Assembly: GCA_022316685.1 (NCBI GenBank)
Contig: JAKJHU010000157.1
Span: 124,001-188,000 of the forward strand
Origin: Progne subis subis
Lineage: Eukaryota > Chordata > Aves > Passeriformes > Hirundinidae
Reading direction: 5' to 3'
Length of the DNA: 64,000 nucleotides
Numbering within the stretch: position 1 is the stretch's first letter; each line of letters starts with the position of its first letter. Shown piece after piece: positions 44,513 to 58,168 of this stretch. The translations under genes and the position numbers were made by a program. The notes beneath the pieces were generated by a model. The model did no database searches. It was not told the DNA's origin and saw only the letters and a program-made list of their open reading frames with translations.

Positions 44513-47500
44513 GTGAGCGCGATATGTCGCGATATGTCGCTGGGGGAAGCCGGGGCGCCGCCATGCCGTCGGGAAGCCTGGGGAGTGTGGAATAGCGGCG
44601 GGAGGAGGGAGCAGCCGGCAGCCCCTCCTGGCGACAGAACGGCTGCTGCCCTCCGGGGATTGTGGCTTTGGGGTTTTCCCTCTTTTGTGCCTCTCTCTAT
44701 GAAATAGTGTGGCCAGCGGGACTAGGGAAGTGATTGTCCCTCTGAGCTGGGCTCTGGTGAGGCCACGCCTCCAGTCCTGTGTCCAGTTCTGGGCCTCTCA
44801 ATTCAGGAAGGACATGGATGTGTTAGAGCGAGTCCAGAAAAGGGCTGGGGAAGGGGCTGGAGCACCAGGGGGGGCTGAGAGGGGTATCCTAGGGAGGAGA
44901 AGCTGCTCGGGGCGGGTGGACTTTATCACTTTCCAGAACTCCAGGACAGGATGGTGCAGCCAGGCGGGGATCAGACTCTTCTCTCTGACAGCCAGCAACA
45001 GGACAAGTGGACACATCTTAAGGTGTGCCGGGGGAGGCTTAGGTTGGCTGTTAGGAAGAATTTCTTCCCAGAAGGCTTGATTATATATTGAAATGGGCTG
45101 CCCAGGGAGGTGATGGAGTCACCATCCCTAGAGCTACTCAGGGAACAATTGGACACAGCACTCAGTGCTCTGGTCTAGTTGACATGGTGGTGTGGGGTCA
45201 TAGGTTGGACTTGATGATCTCAGAGTTGTTTTCCAATCTAACTGAGTCTGATTTTGTCTGGTTTTGGCCTTGTGTAGCAGCATTGCCTCCACCCTCTGTA
45301 TTTTAAAGCCAAATCAGGTTATTCCTGGCAAGTTCCTCTTTAAGTACACACAAGTTGTTGGAAAGGCCCTGCAGCGTGAGATGTTTCCTCACAGCAACTG
45401 CCTCGTTTTCCTGGACAATGTGACCTTGAGTGGTCTGGAGCCTTCTGATCTTGGGAAGAGGATTCAGCTAAGGATTAAGTGCTCCTCTGGACAGGACTCC
45501 AAGGAGCTTCATGGTGGTTGATAGCTCCAGCAAAGCTGGCTTGGTTTGCCTGTGTTGCTGGGAAAGGTTGTCTAGTTTGAAACAGAAATAAGTTTTGTGT
45601 CAGGCAGGCACCTAAAACCAGGTCAGTAGGGAATTTCTTCTGTGATGGTTTAAACACTTTTCAGATGTTGTTTTGCTAACATCCAGCCAGAGCTGTAGCT
45701 CATAGCTGGAAACCACCTTTCAACATAATTGGTAAACTAAGGCCCATGGTTTGAGAACTGATGGTAACACGCAGTTTTGAAAAAACCCATTGCTGGTGGG
45801 TTTCAAACCTCCCAACATGAGAAGTAGGTTTGATTTTTGTAGCTGGCTGGATGTGCTAAAGTGTGAGAACAGGAAGTAAGGTTAGGTGTCTGCATCTGAG
45901 AAAGGCAAGCAGGGAAGAGGTAGTGGGAAAATGATCAAGTTATAAGAAAGTCATGTATGGAAAGGAAATTGTGGGAAAAAAAAAGATGATGATGAGTAGG
46001 CTACATCTTCCAAGAAAATTTTGACAGCTCTAACCTAAGCTCTGACTTACAGGTGAGGATTGGATGTGAGGCATCTCCCACAGGACAGGTATTGTCTCAA
46101 AACCCCGTAGGCTTAATTTTACAGCTTGTGAAGTGTCTAGCAGAGTTGATAGGAAATACCTTTGCTACTGAAGTGCAGACCTGAAGCTGCTGAGGAGCTA
46201 GTGGCAGAAAAACCAGTAAGTAATTCTTGTTAGGAATAAGTAATAGTCAAAAATTACTGCTATTAGTATTAGCAGTTTGCTCAGTAGCAGAATGGGGGTG
46301 GGAGGACTGCTGTCATCAGCTGATGCCCTGCTCTGGCTCTAGGCCATACTAGGTGGATTTAAGAGCTCTTGGTGTGAGCTCGGGCGCTCACAGGTTTTCT
46401 TGACCTGGGGCATGAACACAATTACAAGTGCCCATTCTCCTCTGTTCCCTAAACTCTGACACTCTGGCACTAGTGGTCTGCCAGCATGGCTCCCTACCCT
46501 TTCTAGTCAGCTCTTATTTCCATTTTGTTGTCTGCTGTAGAAATGAGGGGTTTGAAAAGGAAATTACACCCATAACCAATTTGTAGACTTGAAGTATTTT
46601 AAGATGGTACAAAAAGCTGAGGCTCTTGCTTTTTTCTGCAGGTAAATACTGTGCATGCTTCAAGGAGAACCTGTAATGAGCTGTTTTCTCCTCATTGAAA
46701 AGCACCACTGACTGAACAACTGAGAGGAAAGAAATGAGACCAGTAGTGCTCAGGGCAAAATGTCTTTTCTTAGGATTTATAAAGCCACATTGAGCGTTAT
46801 TGAAGTGTGGGTCAGAAGCTTTTAGAGCAGACAATGATTATAGTTAACTTGGGTTTTTCACTGCTGTATGTTTCTGTGGGCTAAAGGGCTTGTTCTTGCT
46901 TATTATTGTTCTAGCTTCAAATTACAGTATCTCTCTTTTTTAATTTGAGTTAGCAATACACTTATGTAGAAATAAACCAAACTGGGCAACTCTGGAGTTT
47001 TGAGCAAATATCCAGGAAGGCAAAGGTGTTCGTGTGTGGTGGTTTAAGTAATTGATTTAAACTAGCTTTACATATCTCAGTGAGAGAAACAGAGGTTTCC
47101 CCCGTGCCCTTTTTGCCTCTAAGGGCAATTCAAGATGCTGCCAGCTGCAGAGAACACTTTCTAGTTTTTCTGAACATGAGCTGTGAGTTGCTGCTAGCCA
47201 CAGCTCTAAACCCAGTGGTAGATTATGCCTGTACCAGGTGGAAGGTGGGAAAGAGTAAAGAAGTTTGGGTGAATTTTGAACATCAAGGTGCAAGTGGAAA
47301 TTCCCTCAATAGTGTTAATATGTGCAACCTCCCTGCCCGTCTTCTGAAAGCCCTGTCTCAAGTGAGGCAGAGGCTCTAGGGTAAACATTGTCATGTGTTG
47401 CTACTTTTGGTTGTGAAATGTTTTGCAAGTGTATGCTCGGGAGTTTGCAAGTGTCTCCTGTTTGTGGTGTCAGCTTCTGCCTGGAAATGTGTAACTGCAG

Positions 47501-50500
47501 TCTGGACTGCAAATAGGTCTGACTTGGTGGACAACTTTATTATAAAAGGGAAAACTTAGTTTCTCTTAGTGCAGGATGCAGAATATAAAGGTATTTTTGT
47601 GCTGCTCCTGTAGCCAGATGTCTTTCTACTTGCCTGGAGAGTGTCTGAAAGGGACTCCTCTAATCAGATGATTTTCCCCTGCCCAGCAATGTAATTGCTT
47701 AATTTTCCCAGGCCTTGTATTAGCCCTCCTAATTAATGGTTGACTAAACCTCTTTAAAACCAATTGCTATCTGCTTTTCCCCCTGGATGGAGTGGATCTT
47801 ACCTGACTCTTCAGTGGCTGCTTCATGCCAGTCGTTGTTTCTGAGCTCTGGCACGGTGATCTGGAGATCAGCACCACAGCTCAGCTCTGGGAAGGGCTGT
47901 ATGCCTCCTGGACTTGCAGGTTCATGGGTTTTTAAAACCAGTTCTTTCCTCAGCTGGTTACCTGTTAATCCAGGCATGGGCTGAGCATAGTTGTTGCCAT
48001 GTTTGTGGTCTGGAAAGCAGTTTTAGTAAGGAACATCGCTAACTTGCCCAGAAGTCACAAACTAAAAAACACAGCCAGCTGTTTGCATACCATGTACAAG
48101 GAGTTCTACTGCCTGTTGTAATATTAAAGCTTCATAGTGAGTAGTTAGTAACAGCAGTGATCTTTAACCTGGCCACCTTCCATGGGAAGGACAGAGCCTG
48201 CAGCAAGTCCTGGTCTCTGATTGGAACAGAGAGGAGCTCAGCAGGAGAGAGGCACTACAATGAATCTTGTTTGCTGTTGAAATGTGTTTAAATTTCAGAG
48301 TGACCACTTCAGCCAGGTGTTTGTGGGGCAGTAGGGTGACATTAGCACTCTTTAGAGGTGCCTGGAAAACAACTTGGTTGCCATGAACTTGGTTAAAATG
48401 GATGTTTAAAATGTTTGAGGTCTGCCCCGCAGAGAAAGAACGGTAAGCTTTTGCAGTACTGGATTAAAAAATAACACTTATTAGATACTGCTGCCCTATT
48501 TCCTAGAGATCAGTGACATTTTTGACTTGCCGAAGTCATTTGCATCCTTTTAACCTGACTCTGCTACTTAAGTAGAGAATAAGCTACCTCATGCACAGAA
48601 GCCTTGATTTCACCATACTTCTGCTTCCCCGTTTCAGTGTGTACTACAAACTCTAGTATGTCTCAAGTCCCCATCATTCCACTTCTTTCTTAACTTTCCT
48701 TTTGTGTTCGATTAGCTTCAGACAGCTGTTGTGTAGCAACTTTCACGTGTTGCAGTCAGCTTGGCTTCAGTAAGTATTAAAATATATCAGTCTTGTTTCC
48801 ACCTGTAAATCAGGGAGCATTTCAGGGGAAACAGTTCCTAATGGAAACTTCAGTACCATTAATGGTGTCCCTGGTACTGAATAACTGTATTTGTTGGCTC
48901 TGATTGCTTTTTCTCAACTATTTTGGCTCTGTCACTTCTCCAATCAAACTGGTATGAAGGAGTAGTTTGGGAACAGTGATCTCGTGTGCCTGGCATGTTA
49001 GGAGGTATCTTCCTGTTTTAGCTCTAATTTGTGATGTTCTGCAGACAGGAGCATTGCAGCCTCGTTGGTTGCTGCAGGGTGTTAGGAGCATCACCTCTGG
49101 CCCCGTGGCGAGCGAGTAGCAGTTTCTGCGTGGCACACAGAGCATACACCTCAGTTACACAGTCTGACTAGAAGAAGGTGAAGAAGTTAAACTGTTCATC
49201 GCCAGTGGGGAGGAACTACCCTTACATACTCATCTGACTTCCTCTCTTTAAGTCCAGCTGACAGAATTCAGAGATGCCTTTTTCTCCTGCTACTGCTAAT
49301 AATCCTCCCATGCTGGCTGACTTTGCTCGGAATTTATTCTGACTAAACAGTGCCTTGAAACTAAATAACTTGAAAAAAGTGACTTAGACTCCTTGAAGTT
49401 GGTGCTACTCAAGAGAAGTGTTGGGGTGGAACAGGGACAGGTGTGTATTATTTTAAGGCCTCTTTCAGCATGGCTCAGTTGGTTCAGAGTGTAGCATTCT
49501 GGTGTGACTAGTTTGCCTTTACATTGTGTTTATAAGACGATTTCGTGGAATATTTAAGACAACCTGGCACATTTGTTAGGCTGGACAAGCCTTTCATGAT
49601 ACCGTGTTTTCCAGTATGGTGGTTCAGAGCAGGGGCCACAGCTTCTCCTCAATGTGCTTAAAAGTGTTTAACAGGTGTTTCCTCCCTCCTGTTTTTTGGT
49701 AAGATTTGTTTTCTAATAGGGTAGCAAACGCTAGTATACTCTAAAATAGATTACAGAATGGAGGAATGCTTTCTGTGGAAGTGATCCCCTCCCCTGCTCA
49801 GACAAGCGTTGCTTTTTTCAGTCTGATCTGGGTTTTGGATGCAAAAAAGATTCCTGCTTTGCAGAAGTTAACAGTTTATTAACAGCTCGTTCGGTGAGAG
49901 CTGTCTTGTTGGCCAAAGGTGGGAGGAGGCTGTTTCTGAAGAAAACAAGTGCTGGTGAAAGCCTCTCGGAACTGAGATTGGTGTGGACTTGAGGGAGTGA
50001 GAGGGGAGAGTGTTGGGATCTCTGTAAGGCATTGAAAACAAGGTGAAGCTTGGGACACAGCTGATCCATGTGTTATGTGCAGAATTGTGATGCTGCTGTC
50101 CGTGGCATCTTGCTGCATAGCTGGCCAAGACCTGGCGATGAGTATGTACGTGACAGCAAATCTCACCAGTTACCAGGGAGTGCAGCCATACGAGTCACTG
50201 GGAGTACGGTGGATGCAGCTCTCTTCTTTCATTTGTTTAATTTTCCTTTCAAATGTCACAGACAAGCCAGACTTCTTCCACTACCTGTCTCACTGGGCTC
50301 CTCTCTTGTGCTCAGGTCCCTGTGGAGCACTGCCTGCTTGCACATCCTTCTCTTCAGGTCCCTGCTTGGTTCTTGGCAATCCTTTGCAGAAAGCCGGGCA
50401 GTAACCTAGTTATTCTCCCTTTCCCATCTTTGGCTTTGTATCGCCTGCTGCCTGTTGGTTTCATCCTGCTTTCCTGCAGCCTCAACCCTGGCAGTGCTCT

Positions 50501-51055
50501 GCAGGCACACCCCCTCGTTTGCACCTACTCCACCCAATTATTAGTCCTTGTTCTCATGTCATCACAACTATTTCTGATCTGCTCTGCCTCTTTGTGCCAC
50601 TTTTAAATCTATAGCTAGCTATAGGCTGAAAAAAAGGAGAAACTAGTTTTGGTGTCATTTATAAATATATTATCTATTCATGTAAAAAGAATCAGGGTTT
50701 TTTACATGTTTGAAACCTAGTGCAGATGGTTAGAAGGTTCTTCTGCAGCCTTGCTTGTTGAAGATTCTCTGGCTTTGTTTGGGTTGTCTGCAGGTGTTAA
50801 AAAGCTTAAGAGTGAACTCTTACTGGTTTCTAATTGTAGCAAACTGCAGTATAATTCAGGGTTCAAAGGACGGTTGATTGCCCTTTTGATCTTTATACTG
50901 CTTGGTTGCTGTTGCACTAGTACGTCATTTCATTTTACATATAGGAGATTATTACCTAAGCATAATTAGGTGGTTGCTTTGAATTAATAATACTTTTTTT
51001 CATATTTTAACATAAAACAGACATCTTTCTGATTTTTGTTTTGCTTTGTTTTCAG
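44513..51055 (+). other. COP1: COP1 intron 1
   Basis: 6543 bases. A 10-bp duplication (GATATGTCGC twice, 44521-44540) lies next to the donor and the CR1 copy (44705-45255) follows. The remainder is unique AT-richer sequence without recognised exons or RNA genes. Confidence 0.85.
44705..45255 (+). mobile_element. CR1 LINE fragment in COP1 intron 1
   Basis: Plus-orientation CR1 about 190 bases after COP1 exon 1. Decayed ORF2 can be read (CVQFWASQFRKDMDVLERVQ). Then come AAGAATTTCTTCCCAGAAGG, GGGCTGCCCAGGGAGGTGAT and TTGGACTTGATGATCTCAGA, ending near CCAATCTAACTGAGTCTG. It is the same CR1 group as the copy at 43198-43620 but in the opposite orientation. Confidence 0.92.
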
Positions 51056-51115
51056 CCCCATCTGTTTTGATATGATTGAAGAAGCCTACATGACGAAATG
51101 TGGACACAGCTTCTG
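51056..51115 (+). CDS. COP1: COP1 coding exon 2 (first half of the RING)
   Basis: Sixty bases after a TTTTCAG acceptor complete Cys109 and encode PICFDMIEEAYMTKCGHSF plus two bases of Cys129. It carries zinc ligands C112, C124 and H126 and parts of the codons for C109 and C129. The donor is GTAGTA, weaker than the consensus GTAAGT. The exon is symmetric (phase 2 to phase 2), so skipping would keep the frame but destroy the RING. Confidence 0.95.
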
Positions 51116-52513
51116 GTAGTATTTGGTTTCTTGTATTGCATAAAATGTCCTTCTCTTACAGCATGTGCAGACTGGTGTTGCTGTGATCCCCTTTCATTCT
51201 GAGTTTGTTTCTTTTCTGTCTTCTGTCCCCACACTGAAAAAAGAGGTGGAATTAAATTTTTATAAGATGGGTACCTGTTAAATTAAAAAAAAAAAAAAAA
51301 TCCAAGTGCCTTAACCAAATAGGGCTGTGGCACCATATCTCCTCTGTAAAGAAATAAAATCTTCATAAACTGCTGGTAACACCCACTACCCAGAATCAGA
51401 ACAGTTTGTTAATTTATCTCTATGCTCCCAACACCTCTATAAAAGTGATTCCAATGTTGGCAGCTCCTCCTTGCCTTTGTGCAGCACCATGCACAGTTTA
51501 AAGTGGCTGTACATTGTATATTGCAATTATTTTAAACCTTGTCAGAGAGGATATGCTTCAGGTTTTCCTGTTGTATTGAACTGGCCCGGCCTCACTTACT
51601 TTTCAGTGTGTTATCTCTGGCTGTCATGAGGAGCAAATGTTTCATTCAGAAGTGCAGGAACCCTCTAGGGGCATTTCTGGAACCACTTGCTGCTTCTCCT
51701 CTCCTCTGGGGATGGGTAGGAATGTTGAACCGTGATGTCCTACAGTGTCCTGCCTGTGTTATATTCTTGGGGTGTCTGCTGATTAGAAATAAACCTTGTA
51801 AGAAGTAATATTATAGTAGTATAAAGTACTTTCTCAAGCAGCAGATTCAGGTAACTTTCTGAAGAGTATTGACTTGCAGCAGGTGACTTTGTGCCCTCTG
51901 TCATAATGCTTTATCCCCATGACTGTAACTTTTTAAAGGTCCAAGATGAGAAACACTGAAGTACCTTTATTTAGAAGGAGTGGAGCCATGTTATCACCTG
52001 TTGACTCTATCAGGAGTTGACATCGAGCGGGTTCTTGTTGAGATGCTTAAAGCTGATGCTAAAGTGCATCTTCTCATTCCCCTGCCCCTCAATTCAAGTG
52101 TGAGCACCTCTGAAGTCAGTGATAGTGAGAAGAGCAGCTGTGGGGGGAAATACGAGAATTGGTGAAGGTGTTTCCTCTGCTCAATTACCTAAAATGCTTT
52201 TAATATTGATTGCTGGGTATTTGGCTAATCTAGAAGAGTTGCTTCTGAGTAACTCAATCTGTTTGCTACCTCTGCCTGTGGAAGTGGTGGGGAGCATGAA
52301 TTTGAGATGGTGTTGTGGCTGGAGTATCCACATTGCAGTAATCCTCAGGGAAATAAGAGTGAAGTACTTGACTAAATTTTGTAATCCTTGCCAGAAACCT
52401 TTGCTTTCTGCTGTAGCACACTCTGATTTCAAACACTGGGACATTTTGTCTCCACTGTAGGTTCTTGGCAGCACAGCTGTTAGCTGGCAACACAAACAGT
52501 GCACCTTGTCTAA

Positions 52514-52738
<225 letters not shown>

Positions 52739-53997
52739 TAAGAAAGGCAGTCACTTGTAAATTTGACTTATAAATTACAATCTTTTGGATGTTGGAAACA
52801 AAATCCAAATATCAGCCCCCGGTTGTCATTTTTAAATAAAAAAGATTAGTAGTATAAATTGTTAATACTGCACTGCCTCCAGCAGTTCTGTGTGCTGAGT
52901 GAGCAGTGGGATGAACTTGCTGCTGTTTCCAACCTGTGGAAAGCAAAGCTGTTTTTCTTGTGGCTCGAGATGTGAATCTCTTTGCTTTTGTTTTCTTGCA
53001 CTCTTGTCTGCCTAATAATAAAGAACATGCCCTGTTTACAGAGCTTGGACACTGAAAGGGTGGAGGCTGTATTAGATACTGTGCTATTTTGGCTGCTGTA
53101 TGATAGATGTAGGTGTGAATTAGATACAGAGAAAATGTTCATATATACCTGTATGCAAGTCTAATTGCTTCTTAAAGAGAGAGGAAATGTTATTAGATGG
53201 AAATACAGTTTAAAACTTAGTTTTGCGGAGAAAAGATTAAAGGGAACCCATTGTAGTGTGAAATACCAAATTAAAGCAAATCTTGATTTCGTCTGCTGAG
53301 ATACTGATTTAATAATAAATGTCTGAAAAGCCACAGTAGCCAAGGAATGCTTCAGAAATAGGCATCCTGATTTAGAGCTTATCATGTTGTGCTGGAGATA
53401 GTGCTGAGGCAGGTCTTGGAGTACATGTTGGGCCAAAGAGTGCTTCCATGCCCCTGTCCAGGGATTTGAGGTATGTGTTGGAGGGGAAAGAGCTTGCGTG
53501 CGAAGGGTTGAAGTTATCTTTCTCTTTGCATTCGCTGGATTGGCATAGAATCAAATTATAGCAAAAATATATCTTTAGAAATGCCCATGATAATTCAAGG
53601 AAAAAGTTGTTCTATTAAACTGTGCTTATTTTTTTGGCCTATAATAGAACATTACCTGATTTATCTCCCTCATACTCTTCTGCGACATACTTTTCCCTTG
53701 GAGTTGAAAAACTTTCTCAAGGAACCGTGGGTGTTTAGAAAAAGGAACTGAATCAGTTTGGAGAATGTGTAGCCTTTGTATTTGTTGGTGATTTTTAATG
53801 AAACTTGTACATGATACAAAAAACCCCAACAAGTAAATGGGTAAAGAAAAAGGTGGAGACATCTTCTGCTGTTTTAATTACTGATGAACATCTTACTGTG
53901 GAATTAATAACTGAATAAAAATATTGAGGTAGAATCTTTCATACTGGTTTGGTGAACTTTAAATCCATATCTTTGATATCTTATTTGTATTTTTCAG

Positions 53998-54074
53998 TTA
54001 ATGAATTAATTCTTAAACAGAAGCAGAGGTCTGAGGAGAAGAGACTCAAACTGGACCATTCAGTGAGTAGCACC
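53998..54074 (+). CDS. COP1: COP1 coding exon 4 (RING to coiled-coil linker)
   Basis: After TTTTTCAG, 77 bases encode [20 protein letters not shown] followed by HSVSST. The end at 54074 uses donor GTATGT and keeps the VSST residues known in mammalian COP1. A second, stronger-looking donor (TCA followed by GTGAGT at 54063) lies 12 bases upstream in the same frame and would drop VSST. From memory, human has Phe where this exon has Ser (QRS) and Leu (KRL). Confidence 0.93.
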
Positions 54075-56406
54075 GTATGTTCCAACTTTTTTACTTTATT
54101 AAATGATTCTGTGCAGCAATTATAATTACATGACTTAACTGCCAGGAGATTGCACTGTTGAGCTGATGTTATAACCTGAATTAAGAGGGAGTAATACCAA
54201 TATCAGTGGCAGTAGATCCCTTCTGCCTTGTTAACTCCTGTTCTTCCCGCCAGCACTATCTATAGAGTAGATACGTGTTAGCATAGGCAAGTGTCCTTTG
54301 ATGTATTGCATATAACCTGGGAAACTGCCCATGGAAGTACACTTGTTTAAAGGTAATAATTTTCGTTTAGTGTTGGAAATTGCAGCTGCAATGAGAGCAG
54401 TGAATGATTAGAAGGGCCAGGGGCTTGTCTGATCGTATGTGAGCAGCTGTGTTCTCTCAGGAAACTGGAGGAATGCTGATACCAACCACAAGAGGGAGAA
54501 AGATACGTTTGGAGTCTGGTGTTCCGGCTCAGATGCCACATAAAACTGCCTGGCAATCTTCTAGGCTTGCTTCATGCCACAGAGTCAGGGCAGGATCTGT
54601 GTCCTCAGTTCATCACAACCTCTCTACAGCACCCGTGACGTTAAGATCAAAAAGAATATATGACATGAGAATATATGACAAAAAACCTGCCTGTTTGTCC
54701 TGCTATGTCTGACATCCTTGTCTTTTGTAATTCATAAATAAGATTGCAAAATAAAATTAAAAATCATGGAGCACTTGTTTTTAAACGCTTGTATTAAAGT
54801 GGTATTAATTTAGGGGCTGTGTTGCAGAGGCTGGTGCTGTCAGTGTTAGAAAAGAGCATTCTTTAAATATTCATTGATTTACTCGCAGTAAGTTTTTATA
54901 TTCATTATAAAAAATGCATATACAATATTTAATATAAAATATGCATAAACCAGATATGGTTTGAAGTGCACACAACTGACCTGAAGGCATGTACAGTGGC
55001 TTCTTGGAAACTGGTTTTACTCTTTAAAAGCTATGCCTGTAGATGCACCTATTTTTGATAACTACCAATAAGAGGACAATTTACCATGACTTCATGCCCA
55101 AAACAGTGTTGTGTCTACTTTTTGGCAGCAAATAAAAATCACAGACATCTGTAAAAAGAGTAAGGTTGCTCCTGTGCCCCTTCTTTAATGTGCCTTGTAT
55201 TACTTTTGGTATTAAGGGAAGTCATCCAAGACTCACTGCAGCAAATGCAATAGTCATGGTCTCATTAAGAAATCATGTCAAGGCATGTTTGAACATTTGA
55301 GTAGTTTAGTAGTAAAATTAACTAGTGCATTAGTCTGTTAAAATATTTCAAATCTTGTTCACTTGCTTAAAAATCATGTTTTTTTCCCCATTTATTCCAG
55401 ATTAGAAGTGAGTTTTTGGCCTGGGTAGTTTCCATAGGTTCTGTTGAGCACTGTATAAAAAGTTGTGTTCTATATGGATGTTACAGATTTTATTTTTCTT
55501 AATCTAGTTAATATAAAAAGGCTACAGCCTCTGAGAAAATATCTGACTTGGACTGGATAGCATTTCTAGTTCTTGCCAATTTAAACAATTTGATTTATTG
55601 TCATAGCTTTTTAAGGACAGGCTTTTTTAAATCCAGCTTTGTTTCTTAGATATTCTTTAGACCTCTCAGCTATTCCTGTTGATTCTTGAGGCTTTTTGAT
55701 GTAAGGCTGTGCTAGCATTAATGTATTAATTCAGGTTTTCCTGTGCTAAAGGTACCTTTTTTTTTGTTTTGTTTTTTTTATTGATAAGAAGAGAAAAGAG
55801 CCTTCAGGGAAGAATGGGATATATAGTAGCATTTAGGTCCACTGAGGAGCCCCCCACAGCTCCAGGCAGTTTAAATGAGATCAACCTGATGAGCTCCATC
55901 TTCTTCCCAGCTTTCACATTCCCCTTACACTTAGGAGGAATAATGTGAGAGGTGAGAGTAGAAAAAAATAAGCTGATACTATCTTTGATTTGAGTTTAGC
56001 ATGAGGGTTTTACCTATTAGTTGGGCTTAAAAAAATTAAAAAGTATTGGTGCATAACAGTATTTCAGATGTAATCCAACTAAGCTTGGAGGGGTTTTTTT
56101 TCCTCCCCAAAGAAACATGTTCTCAGAAACTGGGGCGCAAATCAGATAAAATTGTTGCTGTGAAATAATCTTTTCCCAGCTGCAGCAGCAACAAATATGC
56201 TTTCATGAAGCACAAATATATTCCAAATAAGATAAGAAGTTCCACAGTAGGTCGGAGGAGCCATATCCTGTACACATGGCAGAACTGGGAATCTGGGTAC
56301 GTGCAAACTGTTATTGCTGTGTTGCTTTTAATATCTGTTGTTAGATGGCTTATACATGGATGGCTTGGATTCACCATCTCTTCTGCATCTCTTGTTCTCT
56401 TTTTAG

Positions 56407-56619
<213 letters not shown>

Positions 56620-57988
56620 TAATTGCTCAGTATTTTCTCTTGTGTTTTGGTGTTTAAAAGGTGACTGTTTTGCTGACCTTTGTAGTGAAGTAACATTTCA
56701 GCTGTGATGCCCATAACATGCTTATAATGCTGTTGCTGGCTGGGTTGTATAAACAAGCAGGGAAAACAGAAAAGGATAAGAGAAAATGACTCACAGAACA
56801 CAGAAAAGCACGTGAAGGAGTTTGCTAATTGTCTGTTGCACAAGTAAATGTCAGATCTTTTATAGCAATAAGCATGATAAAGTGCAGAATAGAGATTAAA
56901 GAGTAAACATAATGAGCGTGTGGAAAGGATCACACCCTTTAGTTTCTGCTGGAACTGACAGAATCTGAATGACCACCTTTCCTGAAGGCTTTTTTGGTAT
57001 TTAATGCTTGAAAGAAAAGTTCAGATTCCTTGTTTATGAAGCTGGTTTGATGATTTATCCAATATGAAGCAAGCTGTTCCTATGATTTAACTGAAGTGTA
57101 GTTGATTTGTGTTAGTTCTCCTTGTATTTGGCCATTCCATGCTGTTCGTTTCAAGTGATCATTTGCAAGGTGTGAGAAGCAGGCCTTATAAATTAGACTG
57201 GATTATTACAGAATTTGACCTAGTGAACTTTGAGTAGGAGGGTGGATTTTGATAGTGCTTTAAAACAGGTGAGGAAAAGTTGTATTGGGAATATCTTAAC
57301 TTACACACTCTTACAGAATCAATATTTACAGCTTGTGGTTCTGATGGAACGAAAGTAATCCAAAAAATATGCTTGACTGTTAGCAGAACCGTTATCTTGC
57401 CTTATTGCATGAGGGCTTGTAAATATGTATATTGTGGTTCAGTGAAGTTGCGGTGGGGAAAAGGAGAATAAAACTCCTTTTCTCTGTAGGCCTTTTTGTA
57501 TAATTTTTGAAAAATCTGAAGCAAAGGCAGCATATAACTGAGTGTGTGAATATTTCTGAGTATGAATACCTTCTAAGGATGCTAAGCCCAAATGTGAAAC
57601 CACACCTGACATTTAAAGAATAATTTAAAGGCTTTTTTTCTTGTCTGGCTTTACTTGTTTACATGTTGATCATGAAGTGGATGCTAATGATCTTCCAGGG
57701 TAGAAGGTGAATCTGTGAGGAACCTGTATTCCAAAATCCATTCCAGGTGCCAAGGTAGCCAAAGAAAAAAGAAGCATTTCAACTTACTAGTAAGAACTGT
57801 TACAAGGGCTGTTGCCTTCACATAAAAACTTCCTGTGAACCAAACAAAACCTTCAGACCTGTGAGATAAAGTAAAACTACCATTTTTACAACTTCCTTAA
57901 GCTATTTTTCTCTTGCTAACCTCTAAATGAAAGTAGTTTCTGTGCTGTGTGGGTTTCTTTGTGTAAAGCGAATACTGGTTTCTCTTAA

Positions 57989-58168
<180 letters not shown>

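Larger units (their letters stand above)
43622..44600 (+). promoter_or_regulatory. COP1: CpG island promoter of COP1
   Basis: CpG-dense sequence starts abruptly after the CR1 copy and covers the leader and exon 1. GC boxes (CCCCGCCCCGCCCCGC) lie near 43880-43903 and CCCCGCCCCG near 43917-43926. A match to the NRF1 consensus follows at 43925-43936. No TATA box is evident. The start site probably lies between about 43900 and 44150. A housekeeping-type promoter fits the broad expression of COP1. Confidence 0.75.

Noticed and set aside
44709..45080. Open frame with CVQFWASQFRKDMDVLERVQ
   Set aside because: This is the decayed C-terminal part of CR1 ORF2 and not a host gene.
49470..49515. tRNA-like start (ATGGCTCAGTTGGTTCAGAG) with an A-box match
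   Set aside because: No B-box and no acceptor-stem complement downstream. At best it is a very old tRNA-derived fragment.
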